Below the pieces are notes generated by a model, which was given only the letters and a program-made list of their open reading frames with translations, searched no databases and was not told where the DNA came from. Shown here one piece after another: positions 1-13,120 of a DNA stretch of 50,333 nt; the first letter of the stretch is position 1, and each line of letters begins with the position of its first letter. The translations under genes and the position numbers were made by a program. Location: contig JACPFL010000153.1 in the NCBI GenBank assembly GCA_016183025.1, positions 1 to 50,333 of the forward strand, given 5' to 3'. Source of the stretch: Deltaproteobacteria bacterium (GTDB lineage: Bacteria > Desulfobacterota > JACPFL01).

Positions 1-469
1 CCTCGGCCGCCGCGACCAGGGGCGTCATCAGGCCAAGCCCCCCGTCCTTGTGACGGTGCCACCGCGCGACGCTGTTCCCCTCCTGGGGGAGCAGGTCCTG
101 CCAGACCACGCCGTGGCGCTCGGCCCACAGGTACAGCTCGTGCAGGCTGTGCTCGATATAGAAGCGGGCCCACTCCCGGTCCACCCCGGGCCCGCCCCAC
201 CGGACCCAGTCATCCAGCGCCAGCTCGACAGAATCCTCGATCCCTCGCGCCCGCTGCAGGGGGGTCCCGACCGCCAGACAACCCCCGCCGGAGAGCATCG
301 CCGTCCCGCCCAGCTGCGGCGCCTGCTCCACCATGACCACGCGTGCGCCCCGGTCTCGGGCCTCGATGGCCGCCGCGATCCCGGCCCCGCCCCCTCCCAC
401 GATCACCAGATCCGTCGCCACCTGCTTCAGCTTCGCCCGCACGGTCGTCCGCCCTCCCCCGGCCGCCAC
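1..469 (-). CDS. FAD-dependent oxidoreductase (FAD_binding_2 / succinate dehydrogenase-fumarate reductase flavoprotein-like), C-terminus truncated by window edge
   Basis: Manual minus-strand translation from GTG at 469: ...VATDLVIVGGGGAGIAAAIEARDRGARVVMVEQAPQLGGTAMLSGGGCLAVGTP...; Rossmann GxGxxG-type FAD motif. Absent from the supplied ORF track because it runs off the edge. Confidence 0.85.
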   Translation of the reverse strand, partial: MAAGGGRTTVRAKLKQVATDLVIVGGGGAGIAAAIEARDRGARVVMVEQAPQLGGTAMLSGGGCLAVGTPLQRARGIEDSVELALDDWVRWGGPGVDREWARFYIEHSLHELYLWAERHGVVWQDLLPQEGNSVARWHRHKDGGLGLMTPLVAAAE

Positions 470-471
470 CG

Positions 472-1083
472 TCAGCCCCGTTTGACGCTCCGCAGGAACT
501 TCCAGAGATAGTCGACCCCCGAGATGACCGTCGCCGCCAGCGCCACGCCGAAGAGCACGAGCCCCACCCGGTGGAAGTCCACGCCGAAGTAGGGGTAGTG
601 GAGGGTCAGTGCGAGGACCGCCACCATCTGCAGCGCCGTCTTGTACTTCGCCAGGGTGGTGACCGCGAGGGGCACGCCTCCAAGCGAGGCGATCTCCCGG
701 ATGCCCGTGATCCCCAGCTCCCGCGCCAGTACCACCGCCACCATCCAGGCCGGGACCCACCCGAGCGGGATGAGCATGACCAGGGTGACGGTGATCAGGA
801 GCTTGTCCGCCAGGGGGTCGAGCTGCTTGCCGAAGGCGCTGGTGCGGTCCCAGCGCCGGGCCACGTAGCCATCGAGCCAATCCGTGCACGCCGCCAGGGC
901 GAAGAGCATCGCGGCGGCCAGGCTGGTCACCCGCCCGGGAAAGAGCAGAAGCACGACCAGCACGGGGAGGGCCGCGATCCGGAGGGCACTGAGAAAGTTG
1001 GGCCAGTTCCAGAGGCCCTCGTGCCCGGAGGCGCCAGCCCACCCCGGGACCGGGTCGTCACAGGCCTTTGGCGTGGTATTCAC
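472..1083 (-). CDS. pgsA: CDP-diacylglycerol--glycerol-3-phosphate 3-phosphatidyltransferase
   Basis: CDP-alcohol phosphatidyltransferase motif region DWLDGYVARRWDRTSAFGKQLDPLADK; several TM segments. Confidence 0.93.
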   Translation of the reverse strand: MNTTPKACDDPVPGWAGASGHEGLWNWPNFLSALRIAALPVLVVLLLFPGRVTSLAAAMLFALAACTDWLDGYVARRWDRTSAFGKQLDPLADKLLITVTLVMLIPLGWVPAWMVAVVLARELGITGIREIASLGGVPLAVTTLAKYKTALQMVAVLALTLHYPYFGVDFHRVGLVLFGVALAATVISGVDYLWKFLRSVKRG

Positions 1084-1708
1084 GCAGATACCTCAGCACA
1101 CGGTCGACGTACTCGCGGGTTTCCCGGAACGGCGGGATCGTCTTGTAGCGGAGCACGGCCTGCTCGCCGGCGTTGTAGGCGGCCAACGCGAGCACGAGGT
1201 CGTCCCGGAAGAGGTCGATCAGGTAACGGAGGTAACGCACCCCGCCCTCGACGTTGTCCTGCGGGTCGAAGCTGTCGGCGATGCGCACCCGGCGCGCCGT
1301 CCCCGGCATGAGCTGCATGAGCCCCTGCGCCCCCTTGGGGGAGACGGCATCGGGGCGAAAGTCCGATTCGGCCTTGATCACAGCCCGGACCAGCCGCGGG
1401 TCCACCCTGTGCCGCCGCGCGGCCTCGTGGATCACGCGGTCGTACCGGCGGGTCCGCTCGCTGGCGGACAGCGAGGCCTGGCGTCCCGCGCGCCCCGACG
1501 TCTCCGGGGCCGGCCCGCGCGGCCGCCCCTCCCGGATGACGAGCTTGTACCGACGGTCGGGGGGGACGTTGGTGAAGTGGGCGACCCCGTTCTCGTCGAT
1601 GAAGCGGTAGATGTCCCCCGCCGCGGCCGCCGGGACGAGCAGCAGGCCCAGGATCAGGGCCCGTGCCCCGGGTCGAGCCAGAGTGCGCACGAGGCTCCGC
1701 TCCGTCAT
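1058..1708 (-). CDS. Lytic transglycosylase (SLT domain), with N-terminal signal and DUF4124-like segment
   Basis: Start chosen at MTERSLVRTL (signal-like); IYRFIDENGVAHFTNVP and SLT core KAESDFRPDAVSPKGAQGLMQLMPGTA...NVEGGVRYLRYL...AYNAGE. Confidence 0.9.
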   Translation of the reverse strand: MTERSLVRTLARPGARALILGLLLVPAAAAGDIYRFIDENGVAHFTNVPPDRRYKLVIREGRPRGPAPETSGRAGRQASLSASERTRRYDRVIHEAARRHRVDPRLVRAVIKAESDFRPDAVSPKGAQGLMQLMPGTARRVRIADSFDPQDNVEGGVRYLRYLIDLFRDDLVLALAAYNAGEQAVLRYKTIPPFRETREYVDRVLRYLREYHAKGL

Positions 1709-1730
1709 CGGCACCTCTGACACCGGAGGA

Positions 1731-3120
1731 TCATCCCTCCCGGAAGAGCGGGAGTTGGGACGAGGGACCGGGGAACTTGACGGGATAGTTCCCGGTGAAG
1801 CAGGCGTCGCAGAACTCGCCGCGGGCCGCACGCACGGCGCGCCGGAGCCCCTCCACGCTCAGGTACCCCAGGCTGTCTGCCAGGATGTACTTCCGGATCT
1901 CGGCGACGTTGTGGGAGGAGGCGATCAGCTCGGCCCGGGTGGGCGTGTCGATCCCATAAAAGCAGGGCCCGGTGGTCGGCGGGGAGCTGATCCGCACGTG
2001 GACCTCCCGGGCCCCGGCGTGGCGGATCATCTTGACGAGCTTCCGGATGGTGGTGCCCCGCACGATGGAGTCGTCCACCACCACCACCCGGCGGCCGTGG
2101 ATGACCTCCTCCACGGCGTTGAGCTTCACCTTCACCCCGAAGTGCCGGATGGACTGGCGCGGCTCGATGAAGGTGCGCCCGACGTAGTGGTTCCTGATGA
2201 GCCCGGTCTCGAAGGGGAGCCCCGACTCCTGGGCGTAGCCGATGGCGGCCGACACCCCCGAGTCCGGGATCGGGATCACCACGTCGGCCTGGGCGGGATG
2301 CTCGCGGGCCAGCTCCCGGCCCAGCTCCTTCCGCACCGCGTAGACGTTCCGGCCGAAGATCGAGCTGTCGGGCCGCGCGAAGTAGATGAGCTCGAAGACG
2401 CAGAAGGCGCGCGGCGTCTGGGGAAAGGGCTTGAAGGCGCGCACCCCTCTGTCGTCCACGACCACGATCTCGCCCGGCTCCACCTCGCGGACGAACTTGG
2501 CCTCGATCAGGTCGAAGGCGCAGCTCTCCGAGGAGAGGACCGGGGCGTCGCCGAGGGTCCCCAGGGCGAGAGGCCGGAAGCCGTAGGAATCACGCGCGGC
2601 GATGAGGGTATCCCGGGTGAGCATGAGCAGGGAATAGGCCCCCTTGACCACGCTCAGGGCCTCGACCACCCGGTCGAGCAGGGTCGGCTGCTTCGAGAGG
2701 GCGAGCAGGTGGAGGATCACCTCGGTGTCGCTCGTGGAGTGGAAGATGGAGCCCCGGGCCTCCAGGTCGTCCCGGAGCACCTGGGCGTTGGTCAGGTTGC
2801 CGTTGTGCGCCACGGCCAGCGACCCCCCCGCGAAGCTGGCGGACAGGGGCTGGGCGTTCTTGAGCTGGCTGGAGCCGGCGGTCGAATACCGGACGTGACC
2901 GATGGCGTTCGTGCCGGTGAGCTTCTTCAGCGCGGTCCGGTCGAAGACGTCCGCGACCAGGCCCATCTCGCGGTGGACATGGACCGTGCTTCCGTCGGAG
3001 GTCGCGATCCCGGCGCTCTCCTGCCCGCGATGCTGCAGCGCGTACAGGCCGAGGTAGGCGACGTTGGCGGCCTCGGGGTGGCCGTAGATGCCAAAGATCC
3101 CGCACTCGTCGCGGAACTTG

Positions 3121-3128
<8 letters not shown>
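1731..3128 (-). CDS. purF: Amidophosphoribosyltransferase
   Basis: [35 protein letters not shown] (class II glutaminase) and PRTase motif [13 protein letters not shown]. Confidence 0.97.
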
Positions 3129-5328
<2,200 letters not shown>

Positions 5329-5333
5329 GCGGT

Positions 5334-6056
5334 CTATCGACGTGCGGTGACGCCTGCCACGGACGTCGCGGCCAGCCGCCCGAGCAGCGACTCGAAGATC
5401 AGTCGGCCGTCCTCGTTGCCCAGGACCACCTCGGCGCAGCGCTCCGGGTGGGGCATCATCCCCAGCACGTTGCCGGCGCGGCTGCAGACCCCGGCGATGT
5501 TGCCGAGGGAGCCGTTGGGGTTGGCCGCCTCGGTCACCTCCCCCTCCGGCGTGCAGTAGCGGAAGACGACCTGGCCGGTGTCCTCCAGGGTCCGGAGGGT
5601 CACCGGGTCGGCGATGTAGCACCCCTCGGCGTGCGCGATCGGCATCCGGTAGACCCGGCCCGGCTGCCCGGCCCGGGTGAAAGCGGTCGTCGCGTTCTCC
5701 AGCCGGAGATGCACATCCTCGCAGATGAACTGCAGGGAGCGGTTGCGCACCATGGCCCCCGGGAGGAGCCGGGCCTCCAGGAGGGTCTGGAAGCCGTTGC
5801 AGATCCCCAGGACGAGCCCACCCTCCCGCGCGAACCCCTCGACGGCCCGCATCACCGGGGAGAAGCGGGCGATGGCGCCGGCACGGAGGTAGTCCCCGTA
5901 GGAGAACCCGCCCGGGAGGATCACCGCATCGTAGCCGCGCAGCGAGGTCTCCTTGTGCCAGACCAGGGCCGCCTCCGCCTTGAAGACCTCGCGGAGCACG
6001 TGCGCGCAGTCGTGGTCGCAGTTCGAGCCCGGGAAGACGATGACCCCCACCCTCAT
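5334..6056 (-). CDS. purQ: Phosphoribosylformylglycinamidine synthase subunit PurQ
   Basis: [17 protein letters not shown]...[17 protein letters not shown]...[11 protein letters not shown]...PHPER. Confidence 0.97.
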   Translation of the reverse strand: MRVGVIVFPGSNCDHDCAHVLREVFKAEAALVWHKETSLRGYDAVILPGGFSYGDYLRAGAIARFSPVMRAVEGFAREGGLVLGICNGFQTLLEARLLPGAMVRNRSLQFICEDVHLRLENATTAFTRAGQPGRVYRMPIAHAEGCYIADPVTLRTLEDTGQVVFRYCTPEGEVTEAANPNGSLGNIAGVCSRAGNVLGMMPHPERCAEVVLGNEDGRLIFESLLGRLAATSVAGVTARR

Positions 6057-6304
6057 CGCGCGCGCTCCACCTCGACCCGGTAGTCCTCGATCAGGGGGTT
6101 GGCCAGGAGCTTCTCGCACATCTCGGCGAGGCGGCTGCGGGCCTCCGCCTCCGGGAGCTCGCCCAGGCGCAGCTCCATGAACTTCCCCACCCGGACCTCC
6201 TCCACCTCGCCATATCCCAGCGCCTGCAGCGCCTGAAGCACCGCCTTCCCCTGGGGGTCGAGCACCCCCTTCTTCGGCGTCACGTACACTCGCGCGATCA
6301 CCAC
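6053..6304 (-). CDS. purS: Phosphoribosylformylglycinamidine synthase subunit PurS
   Basis: 83 aa, [39 protein letters not shown]; overlaps purQ start by 4 bp. Confidence 0.95.
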   Translation of the reverse strand: MVIARVYVTPKKGVLDPQGKAVLQALQALGYGEVEEVRVGKFMELRLGELPEAEARSRLAEMCEKLLANPLIEDYRVEVERAR

Positions 6305-6364
6305 CCCCCGCTCCTCACAGGCCCCGCGGGCCCCGCTGGTGGTCCCGCGGACCGAATCCCGCCC

Positions 6365-7078
6365 TCAGCCCCCTCCGCAGATCCGCCGGTAGACCTCCTG
6401 GTAGGCCGCCTCCACCCCTCCGAGGTCGCGCCGGAAGCGATCCTTGTCCAGCTTCTCGGCCGTGGCGATGTCCCAGAAGCGGCACCCGTCAGGGGTGATC
6501 TCGTCCCCCAGGAGGAGTCCCCCCTTGTGCCGCCCGAACTCCAGCTTGAAGTCGATGAGGCGCAGCCCGCGCTCCTCCAGGTACTTGGAGAGCCGCCGGT
6601 TCACCTCGAGGGCCTGTTCCCGCATGCTCCGGACCTCGGCGGCGGTGGCCAGGTCGAGGACGGCCACATGGTCCTCGTTGATCATCGGGTCGCCCAGGTC
6701 ATCGCGCTTGTAGTAGAGCTCGACGATCGGCCGGGGCAGCGGGGTCCCCTCGGCCAGCCCCAGGCGCTTGGCCAGGCTCCCGGCCACGATGTTCCGGGCC
6801 ACGACCTCGATCGGGATGATGCGGAGCCGCCGGACGAGCATCTCGCGGTCGCTGAGCTTCCGCACGAAGTGCGTGCGCACCCCCTGCTCCTCGAGCCAGG
6901 CGAAGAGCGTGCTGGAGATCGCGTTGTTGTAGATCCCCTTGTTCTCGATGACCCCCTTCTTCAGGGCGTTGAAGGCGGTGGCCTCATCCTTGAAGTACTG
7001 GATGACCAGGTCCGGGTCATCGGTCGCGTAGAGGATCTTCGCCTTCCCCTCGTAGAGCTTCTCCCTCCGCTCCATCAT
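6365..7078 (-). CDS. purC: Phosphoribosylaminoimidazole-succinocarboxamide synthase (SAICAR synthetase)
   Basis: MMERREKLYEGKAKILYATDDPDLVIQYFKDEATAFNALKKG...IPIEVVARNIVAGS. Confidence 0.97.
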   Translation of the reverse strand: MMERREKLYEGKAKILYATDDPDLVIQYFKDEATAFNALKKGVIENKGIYNNAISSTLFAWLEEQGVRTHFVRKLSDREMLVRRLRIIPIEVVARNIVAGSLAKRLGLAEGTPLPRPIVELYYKRDDLGDPMINEDHVAVLDLATAAEVRSMREQALEVNRRLSKYLEERGLRLIDFKLEFGRHKGGLLLGDEITPDGCRFWDIATAEKLDKDRFRRDLGGVEAAYQEVYRRICGGG

Positions 7079-7106
7079 CCCCCCTCCCCGCTCAGGGCCC
7101 TCCCCC

Positions 7107-8408
7107 TCAGGCCTCCTCGCCGAAGACGCGTCTGAAGACCTCATCCGCGTGGCGGACGTAGTAGCTTGGATCGAAGCATGCCCGAAGCTCGGCGGAGGTG
7201 AAATGGCGCATCACCTCCGGGTCCGCCTCCAGGGCCTCCTGGAACTCCACCCGGGCATCCCAGGCCTGCATCGCGTTGCGCTGGACCAGCCGGTAGGCCT
7301 CCTGCCGGCTGAGCCCCTTCTGGACCAGCGCGAGCAGGACCCGCTGGGACGCGTACAGCCCCCGCGTCAGCGCCAGGTTCTCCAGCATCCGCTTCGGGCG
7401 GACCACCAGCCCCGCCACGAGCTCCGTGAACCGGTGGAGCATGAAGTCCACCAGGGCGGTGGCGTCCGGGGCGATCACCCGCTCCACGGAGGAGTGGCTG
7501 ATGTCGCGCTCGTGCCACAGGGGCACGTCCTCCAGGGCCGCCTGGGCGTACCCCCGGACCAGCCGCGCCAGGCCGCACAGGTTCTCCGCCAGCACCGGGT
7601 TCCGCTTGTGGGGCATCGCCGAGGAGCCCTTCTGCCCCTCCCCGAACGGCTCCTCCGCCTCCCCCACCTCGGTCCGCTGCAGGTGCCGGATCTCGGTGGC
7701 GAACTTCTCGATCGAGGTGGCCACCAGGGCCAGACCCCCGAAGTACGCCGCATGCCGATCGCGCTGCACGATCTGGGAGGAGACCGGGCACGGACGCACC
7801 CCCAGCCGCGCGCACACGTAGGCTTCGGCGGCCGGTCCCAGGTGGGCATAGGTGCCCACGGCGCCCGAGAGCTTGCCGTAGCTCACCTCCTCGACCGCGC
7901 GGGCCAGCCGTCCCCGCCCCCGGCGCAGCTCATCGTGCCACAGGGCGAGCTTGAGCCCCAGGGTGATCGGCTCGGCGTGCACGCCATGGGTCCGGCCGAT
8001 CATCAGGGTGGCGCGGTGCTCCAGGGCGCGCTTGCGCACGACCGCGAGGAGCTCATCCAGCCCCTGGAGGATCAGCCCGCCGGCATCGCGGAGCTGCACA
8101 GCCAGCGCGGTGTCGAGGACATCGGAGGAGGTCAGGCCCAGGTGCAGGTAGCGCCCGTCCTCGCCCGCCTGCTCGGCCAGCGCGTCCACGAACGCCGCGA
8201 CATCGTGCCGGGTCAGGCGCTCCAGCTCGGCCATCCGGGAGGGGTCCACCCGGAGTCGCTCGCGAAGCCGTGCCGGGACCTGCTGCGGGACGAGCCCCTC
8301 CCGGGCCCCCGCCTCGCAGGCCAGCAGCTCGATCTCGAGCCAGAGGGCGAGCCGGTGCTCGGCGGCCCAGAGGCGGGCCATCTCGGGACGGGTGTAGCGG
8401 TCGATCAC
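7107..8408 (-). CDS. purB: Adenylosuccinate lyase
   Basis: MIDRYTRPEMARLWA...HLGLTSSDVLDTALA...EGQKGSSAMPHKRNPVLAENL (fumarase/ASL signature). Confidence 0.97.
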   Translation of the reverse strand: MIDRYTRPEMARLWAAEHRLALWLEIELLACEAGAREGLVPQQVPARLRERLRVDPSRMAELERLTRHDVAAFVDALAEQAGEDGRYLHLGLTSSDVLDTALAVQLRDAGGLILQGLDELLAVVRKRALEHRATLMIGRTHGVHAEPITLGLKLALWHDELRRGRGRLARAVEEVSYGKLSGAVGTYAHLGPAAEAYVCARLGVRPCPVSSQIVQRDRHAAYFGGLALVATSIEKFATEIRHLQRTEVGEAEEPFGEGQKGSSAMPHKRNPVLAENLCGLARLVRGYAQAALEDVPLWHERDISHSSVERVIAPDATALVDFMLHRFTELVAGLVVRPKRMLENLALTRGLYASQRVLLALVQKGLSRQEAYRLVQRNAMQAWDARVEFQEALEADPEVMRHFTSAELRACFDPSYYVRHADEVFRRVFGEEA

Positions 8409-8463
8409 GGGGCGGACCCCCGCAGGGGTCGGTCAGGCAGGGGGGTGGGGAGGCGAGCCGGCC

Positions 8464-9720
8464 TCAGAGGCACAGGGCGTCCCGGGGCAGGTCCCGTCGG
8501 CGCACCCTCCCGAGCACCGTCAGGGAGAGGTACTCCTCCCGGAACAGCTCGTTGGCGAGAAAGCGGATCTCATCGGGAGTGACCCGATCGATGTCACGCA
8601 GGGACTCCTCGATGGAGACCTCGCGCCCGAAGGCGATCTCGTTGCGCGCGATCCGCATCATGTGGCTGTCGGCGCTCTCCGTGCCCAGCAGCAGGTTCCC
8701 CTTGATCTGCTCCTTGGCCAGCTTCAGCTCGTTCTTCGTGACGTCGCGGCGCTTGAGGCTCCGGAGCTCCCGGAGCACCAGGTCGATGACCCGGGGGAGC
8801 TGATCCTGGCTGGTCCCGGCGTACACCCCCAGCATTCCCGCGTCGGAGTAGCCGTACTGGAAGGAGTAGACCGTGTAGGCCAGGCCCCGCTTCTCCCGGA
8901 CCTCCTGGAACAGGCGCGAGCTCATCCCCCCGCCAAGGATCGTGTTGAGCACATTGCAGGCGTGCCGCATCGGGTGCGCCTGGGGGATCCCCTTGGTGCC
9001 GACCACGAGGTGGACCTGCTCCAGGGGTCGGGTGGTCACGTGGATCGATTGGTAGCAGCGGGGCGCCCCGCCGTTCTGGTGCGGGGGGCGCAGGCTCGGC
9101 AGGGGGAGGATCTCCTCCACCAGCCGCACCGCCCGGCGGTGCTTGAGCCGGCCGGCCGCGGCCACGACCAGGCTCTTGGGGAGGTAGGTCGTCCGGAAGT
9201 GGGAGACGATGTGCTCCCGGCGCAGGGCGGCCACGGTCTCGGCCGTGCCCAGGACCGGGCGCCCCAGCGGATGCCCCCGCCAGAAGCCCTGGCAGAACAG
9301 GTCGTGGATCAGGTCATCGGGGGTGTCCTCCACCATGCTGATCTCCTGGAGGACGACGTTGCGCTCCTTCTCGATCTCCTCCTGGTGGAAGACCGAGTTC
9401 ATGTAGATGTCGGCCAGCAGCGCCATGCCCAGGCGCAGGTCGTGGGGGAGGACCTTGGCGTAGGCGCAGGTGGACTCCCGGCCCGTGAAGGCGTTGAGGG
9501 CCCCGCCCACCGAGTCGATCTCCCGGGCGATGTCCATGGCCTTGCGGGTCTTCGTCCCCTTGAAGAGCAGGTGCTCGATGAAGTGGCAGATGCCGTTAAC
9601 CTGGGGGTCCTCGCTGCGCGACCCGGTCTCGACCCACAGGCCAATGGAGACGGCAGGGGCATGGGGGGGCTCCTCGGTCACCACGCGGACCCCGTTGGGG
9701 AGGACGGTCTTCTGATACAT
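8464..9720 (-). CDS. M16 family zinc metallopeptidase (processing-peptidase/PqqL-like)
   Basis: HFIEHLLFKGT (HxxEH zinc motif) and distal E; located next to pnp. Confidence 0.94.
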   Translation of the reverse strand: MYQKTVLPNGVRVVTEEPPHAPAVSIGLWVETGSRSEDPQVNGICHFIEHLLFKGTKTRKAMDIAREIDSVGGALNAFTGRESTCAYAKVLPHDLRLGMALLADIYMNSVFHQEEIEKERNVVLQEISMVEDTPDDLIHDLFCQGFWRGHPLGRPVLGTAETVAALRREHIVSHFRTTYLPKSLVVAAAGRLKHRRAVRLVEEILPLPSLRPPHQNGGAPRCYQSIHVTTRPLEQVHLVVGTKGIPQAHPMRHACNVLNTILGGGMSSRLFQEVREKRGLAYTVYSFQYGYSDAGMLGVYAGTSQDQLPRVIDLVLRELRSLKRRDVTKNELKLAKEQIKGNLLLGTESADSHMMRIARNEIAFGREVSIEESLRDIDRVTPDEIRFLANELFREEYLSLTVLGRVRRRDLPRDALCL

Positions 9721-9754
9721 GAGCGGGCCCTTTCTGCGCGGGGGGTGCGGAGGG

Positions 9755-11857
9755 CTACACCGCGTCCTCCACCGTGTGGCCGAGCGCCTCCTTGCGGCTG
9801 AGCTTGACGCGCCCCTGGGCGTCGATCTCGATGACCTTGACCAGGACCTCGTCGCCCTCCTTCAAGACGTCCGTCACCTTCTTCACCCGCTCCGTGGAGA
9901 GCTGGGAGATGTGCACGAGGCCGTCGGTCCCGGGGAGGATCTCGACAAAGGCGCCGAACTCGACGATCTTCTTGACCTTGCCGAGGTAGATCTGTCCGAT
10001 CTCCGCCTCGCCGGTCTGGTGCCGGATCATCTTGATGGCCTTCTCGACGGCGGCGACGTCGGCCGAGAAGATCTTGATCTGCCCGTCGTCCTCCACGTCG
10101 ATCTTGCAGCCCGTGACCTCGACCATGTGCTTGATGTGCTTGCCGCCCGGCCCGATGACGTCCTTGATCCGCTCCGGGCGGATGCGGATGGTCACCATGC
10201 GGGGCGCGTAGGCCGAGAGCTCCAGCCGGGGCCGGTCGATGGCCTCCGCCATCTTGCCGAGGACGAAGAGGCGGGCCTCCCGGGCCTGGTGGAGAGCCCG
10301 GCGCATGACCTCCTGCGGGACCCCGGCGATCTTGATGTCCATCTGCAGGGCCGTGATCCCCTCGCGCGTCCCGGCCACCTTGAAGTCCATGTCCCCCAGG
10401 TGGTCCTCGTCGCCCAGGATGTCGGAGAGGATGCAGTACTCGTCATCCTCCTTGAGCAGCCCCATCGCGATGCCGGCCACGGGCCGGCTGATCGGCACGC
10501 CCGCGTCCATGAGGGAGAGGGTCCCCCCGCAGACCGTGGCCATGGAAGAAGAGCCGTTGGACTCCAGCACGTCCGAGACGATCCGGATGGTATAGGGGAA
10601 GGCCTCCTCGGTGGGGAGGATGGGCCGCAGGGCCCGCTCCGCCAGCAGCCCGTGGCCGATCTCGCGCCGGGCCGGGCCGCGGAGGAACTTCACCTCCCCC
10701 ACGCAGAAGGGCGGGAAGTTGTAGTGGAGCATGAAGCTCTTGAAGTGCTCGCCGATGAGCGACTCGATCTTCTGCTCGTCCTCGGCCGTGCCCAGCGTCG
10801 TCACGGCGAGGACCTGGGTCTCGCCGCGGGTGAACAGGCCCGAGCCGTGGGCGCGGGGCAGGATCCCCACCTCGCAGGCGATGGGCCGGATCTCCTCGAA
10901 GCCGCGGCCATCGATCCGTCGTCGCTCCCGCACCATCGCCTGGCGGAGGACCCGCTTCTCCAGGTCGCGGAAGAGGGCCTTGGCCTCGGGCAGCCAGTCA
11001 GGGAACTCCACGGCGATTCCCTGCAGCAACTCCTCCTCTGTCCGGGCCAGGGCCTCCCGGCGCTCGGCCTTCTGGGGGATGGCCATGGCCGCCCGGAGCC
11101 GGTCGGCCGCGCTCTCGACCCGCGCCTGCAGGGCGGGGGTGGACTCCCTGACCGGCACCGGCCGCTTCTCTTGAGCGGCCCGGGCCCGGAGTTCCTCCTG
11201 GAGGTCCAGCACCGGCCTGATGGCGTCGTGGCCGAAGGCGATCGCGGCGAGCATGTCGTCCTCGGGGACGCCCTGCGCCCCGGCTTCCACCATGATCACC
11301 GCATCCCGGGACGCCGCGATGATGAGGTCGATGTCGCTCTTCCGCATCTGGGAGACCGTGGGGTTGACCACGAACTCCCCGTTGATCCGCCCGACCCGCA
11401 CCCCGGCGATCGGCCCGTTGAACGGGATGTCGGAGACCATGAGGGCCGCCGACGCCCCGGTCAGGGCCAGGACGTCGGGGTCATTCTCCTGGTCGGCGGA
11501 GAGCACGATCGCGATGAGCTGGGTCTCACACCGGTACCCCTTGGGGAAGAGCGGGCGGACGGGGCGGTCGATCAGGCGCGAGATCTGCACCTCCCGCTCC
11601 GAGGGACGCCCCTCGCGCTTGAAGAAGCCGCCCGGGATGCGCCCCGCCGCATAGGTCTTCTCCAGGTAGTCCACGGTGAGCGGGAAGAAGTCGATCCCCT
11701 CCCGGCCGGTGGCCTCGCCCACCGCGGTCACCAGGACCATGGTCTCCCCGTACTCGACCAGGACCGCGCCGTGAGCCTGTTTGGCCATCCGGCCCGTCTC
11801 CAGGGTCAGGGGCTTGCCGCCCACATCCACGCTGAGTCGTACGACCTGCTGTCCCAT
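9755..11857 (-). CDS. pnp: Polyribonucleotide nucleotidyltransferase
   Basis: Start chosen at [34 protein letters not shown]; RNase PH repeats, KH ([21 protein letters not shown]) and S1 domain. Confidence 0.97.
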   Translation of the reverse strand: MGQQVVRLSVDVGGKPLTLETGRMAKQAHGAVLVEYGETMVLVTAVGEATGREGIDFFPLTVDYLEKTYAAGRIPGGFFKREGRPSEREVQISRLIDRPVRPLFPKGYRCETQLIAIVLSADQENDPDVLALTGASAALMVSDIPFNGPIAGVRVGRINGEFVVNPTVSQMRKSDIDLIIAASRDAVIMVEAGAQGVPEDDMLAAIAFGHDAIRPVLDLQEELRARAAQEKRPVPVRESTPALQARVESAADRLRAAMAIPQKAERREALARTEEELLQGIAVEFPDWLPEAKALFRDLEKRVLRQAMVRERRRIDGRGFEEIRPIACEVGILPRAHGSGLFTRGETQVLAVTTLGTAEDEQKIESLIGEHFKSFMLHYNFPPFCVGEVKFLRGPARREIGHGLLAERALRPILPTEEAFPYTIRIVSDVLESNGSSSMATVCGGTLSLMDAGVPISRPVAGIAMGLLKEDDEYCILSDILGDEDHLGDMDFKVAGTREGITALQMDIKIAGVPQEVMRRALHQAREARLFVLGKMAEAIDRPRLELSAYAPRMVTIRIRPERIKDVIGPGGKHIKHMVEVTGCKIDVEDDGQIKIFSADVAAVEKAIKMIRHQTGEAEIGQIYLGKVKKIVEFGAFVEILPGTDGLVHISQLSTERVKKVTDVLKEGDEVLVKVIEIDAQGRVKLSRKEALGHTVEDAV

Positions 11858-11880
11858 TGTCGCCAACCGCTCCTCTGCGA

Positions 11881-12150
11881 CTACCGCCGGATCCCGAGCC
11901 GGTCGATCAGGGTCCGGTACCGGTTGATGTCCTTCTCCCGCAGGTAGTTGAGGAGGCGTCGGCGCTGCCCGACCAGCTTGAGCAGCCCCCTGCGCGAGTG
12001 GTGGTCCTTCTTGTGGACCTTGAAGTGCTCGGTGAGGTAGGTGATCCGCCCGCTGAGGAGCGCCACCTGCACCTCGGGTGACCCCGTGTCCTTCTCGTGC
12101 ATCCGGAAGTCCGTGATAACCTGCTGCTTCGTGGTCTTCTCCAGCGACAC
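11881..12150 (-). CDS. rpsO: 30S ribosomal protein S15
   Basis: 89 aa, [58 protein letters not shown]. Confidence 0.98.
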   Translation of the reverse strand: MSLEKTTKQQVITDFRMHEKDTGSPEVQVALLSGRITYLTEHFKVHKKDHHSRRGLLKLVGQRRRLLNYLREKDINRYRTLIDRLGIRR

Positions 12151-12172
12151 GGCGCACCTCCCTCCCTTGGTC

Positions 12173-13105
12173 TCACCGGTCCGCGAGGACCCGGAGGTAT
12201 CGGATCGCCGGGCGTCCGGGCGCCTGGCCAGACGCCGGCTCCTCTCTCACCACCTCCGCCAGCGCCAGCAGCTCCCCGGTCGGGCTCATGAGCCGGACCC
12301 GGCTGCCGGCCGACGGCACCCCCTGGGTTCCCGTCAACATCTCCAACGGCACGGTCGTCCCGCACCGGACCCGGGCCTCCAGCGCCCCCGGCACCTCGAC
12401 CCGGGGATAGACCGCCAGGGCCTGGGCCATTGGGATCGCCCAGGCCTGCCACGTGCCCGCTGCCACCAGGCGTGCCAGCTCCTCCAGCGTGACGGCCTGG
12501 CTCAGGGTGAACTCCCCGGAGCCGGTGCGCCGCAGGCGTGTCAGGTGCGCGCCGCACCCGAGTCGACGGCCGATGTCCGCGCACAGGGCGCGGACGTAGG
12601 TGCCCCGGGAGCAGGTCACCTCGAAGGTCACCTCCGGCAGCGCCATCTCCAGCACGCGGAGCTTGCTGATCTCCACCTCTCGCGCCGGCCGCTCGATCTC
12701 CTCCCCCCGGCGGGCCCGTTGATACAGGGGGCGTCCCGCGACCTTCACGGCGGAATACATCGGGGGGACCTGCCGGATCCGCCCCTCGAAGGCCCGGAAG
12801 GCGTCCTCGACGGCCGCCTCGTCTCGCGGGATGTCACCGCCCTCGCGGACGACCCGCCCCGTGGCGTCCTGCGTGTCCGTCTCCACGCCGAGGCGCAGGC
12901 ACCCGACGTACGTCTTCTCGCCCTCGGGGAGGAAGGCCACCACCCGGGTGGCCCGGTCCAGGGCCACCACGAGCACCCCTGTCGCGGACGGGTCCAGGGT
13001 CCCGGTGTGCCCCGCCCGCCGCGCAGCGGTCAGGCGCTGCACGGCCTTCACCACGTCGTGCGAGGTCGGCCCCTCGGGCTTGTCGATGACCAGGAAGGCG
13101 TCCAT
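12173..13105 (-). CDS. truB: tRNA pseudouridine(55) synthase
   Basis: [25 protein letters not shown]...[24 protein letters not shown]. Confidence 0.96.
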   Translation of the reverse strand: MDAFLVIDKPEGPTSHDVVKAVQRLTAARRAGHTGTLDPSATGVLVVALDRATRVVAFLPEGEKTYVGCLRLGVETDTQDATGRVVREGGDIPRDEAAVEDAFRAFEGRIRQVPPMYSAVKVAGRPLYQRARRGEEIERPAREVEISKLRVLEMALPEVTFEVTCSRGTYVRALCADIGRRLGCGAHLTRLRRTGSGEFTLSQAVTLEELARLVAAGTWQAWAIPMAQALAVYPRVEVPGALEARVRCGTTVPLEMLTGTQGVPSAGSRVRLMSPTGELLALAEVVREEPASGQAPGRPAIRYLRVLADR

Positions 13106-13120
13106 CCGGGTCCGGCCCCC

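Noticed and set aside
8415-8430. GACCCC-CGCA-GGGGTC hairpin between purB and the M16 peptidase
   Set aside because: Only 6 bp and no T tract on either strand; common by chance at this GC content.
9719-11947. 742-aa plus-strand ORF
   Set aside because: Antisense shadow of pnp; the minus strand encodes unmistakable PNPase.
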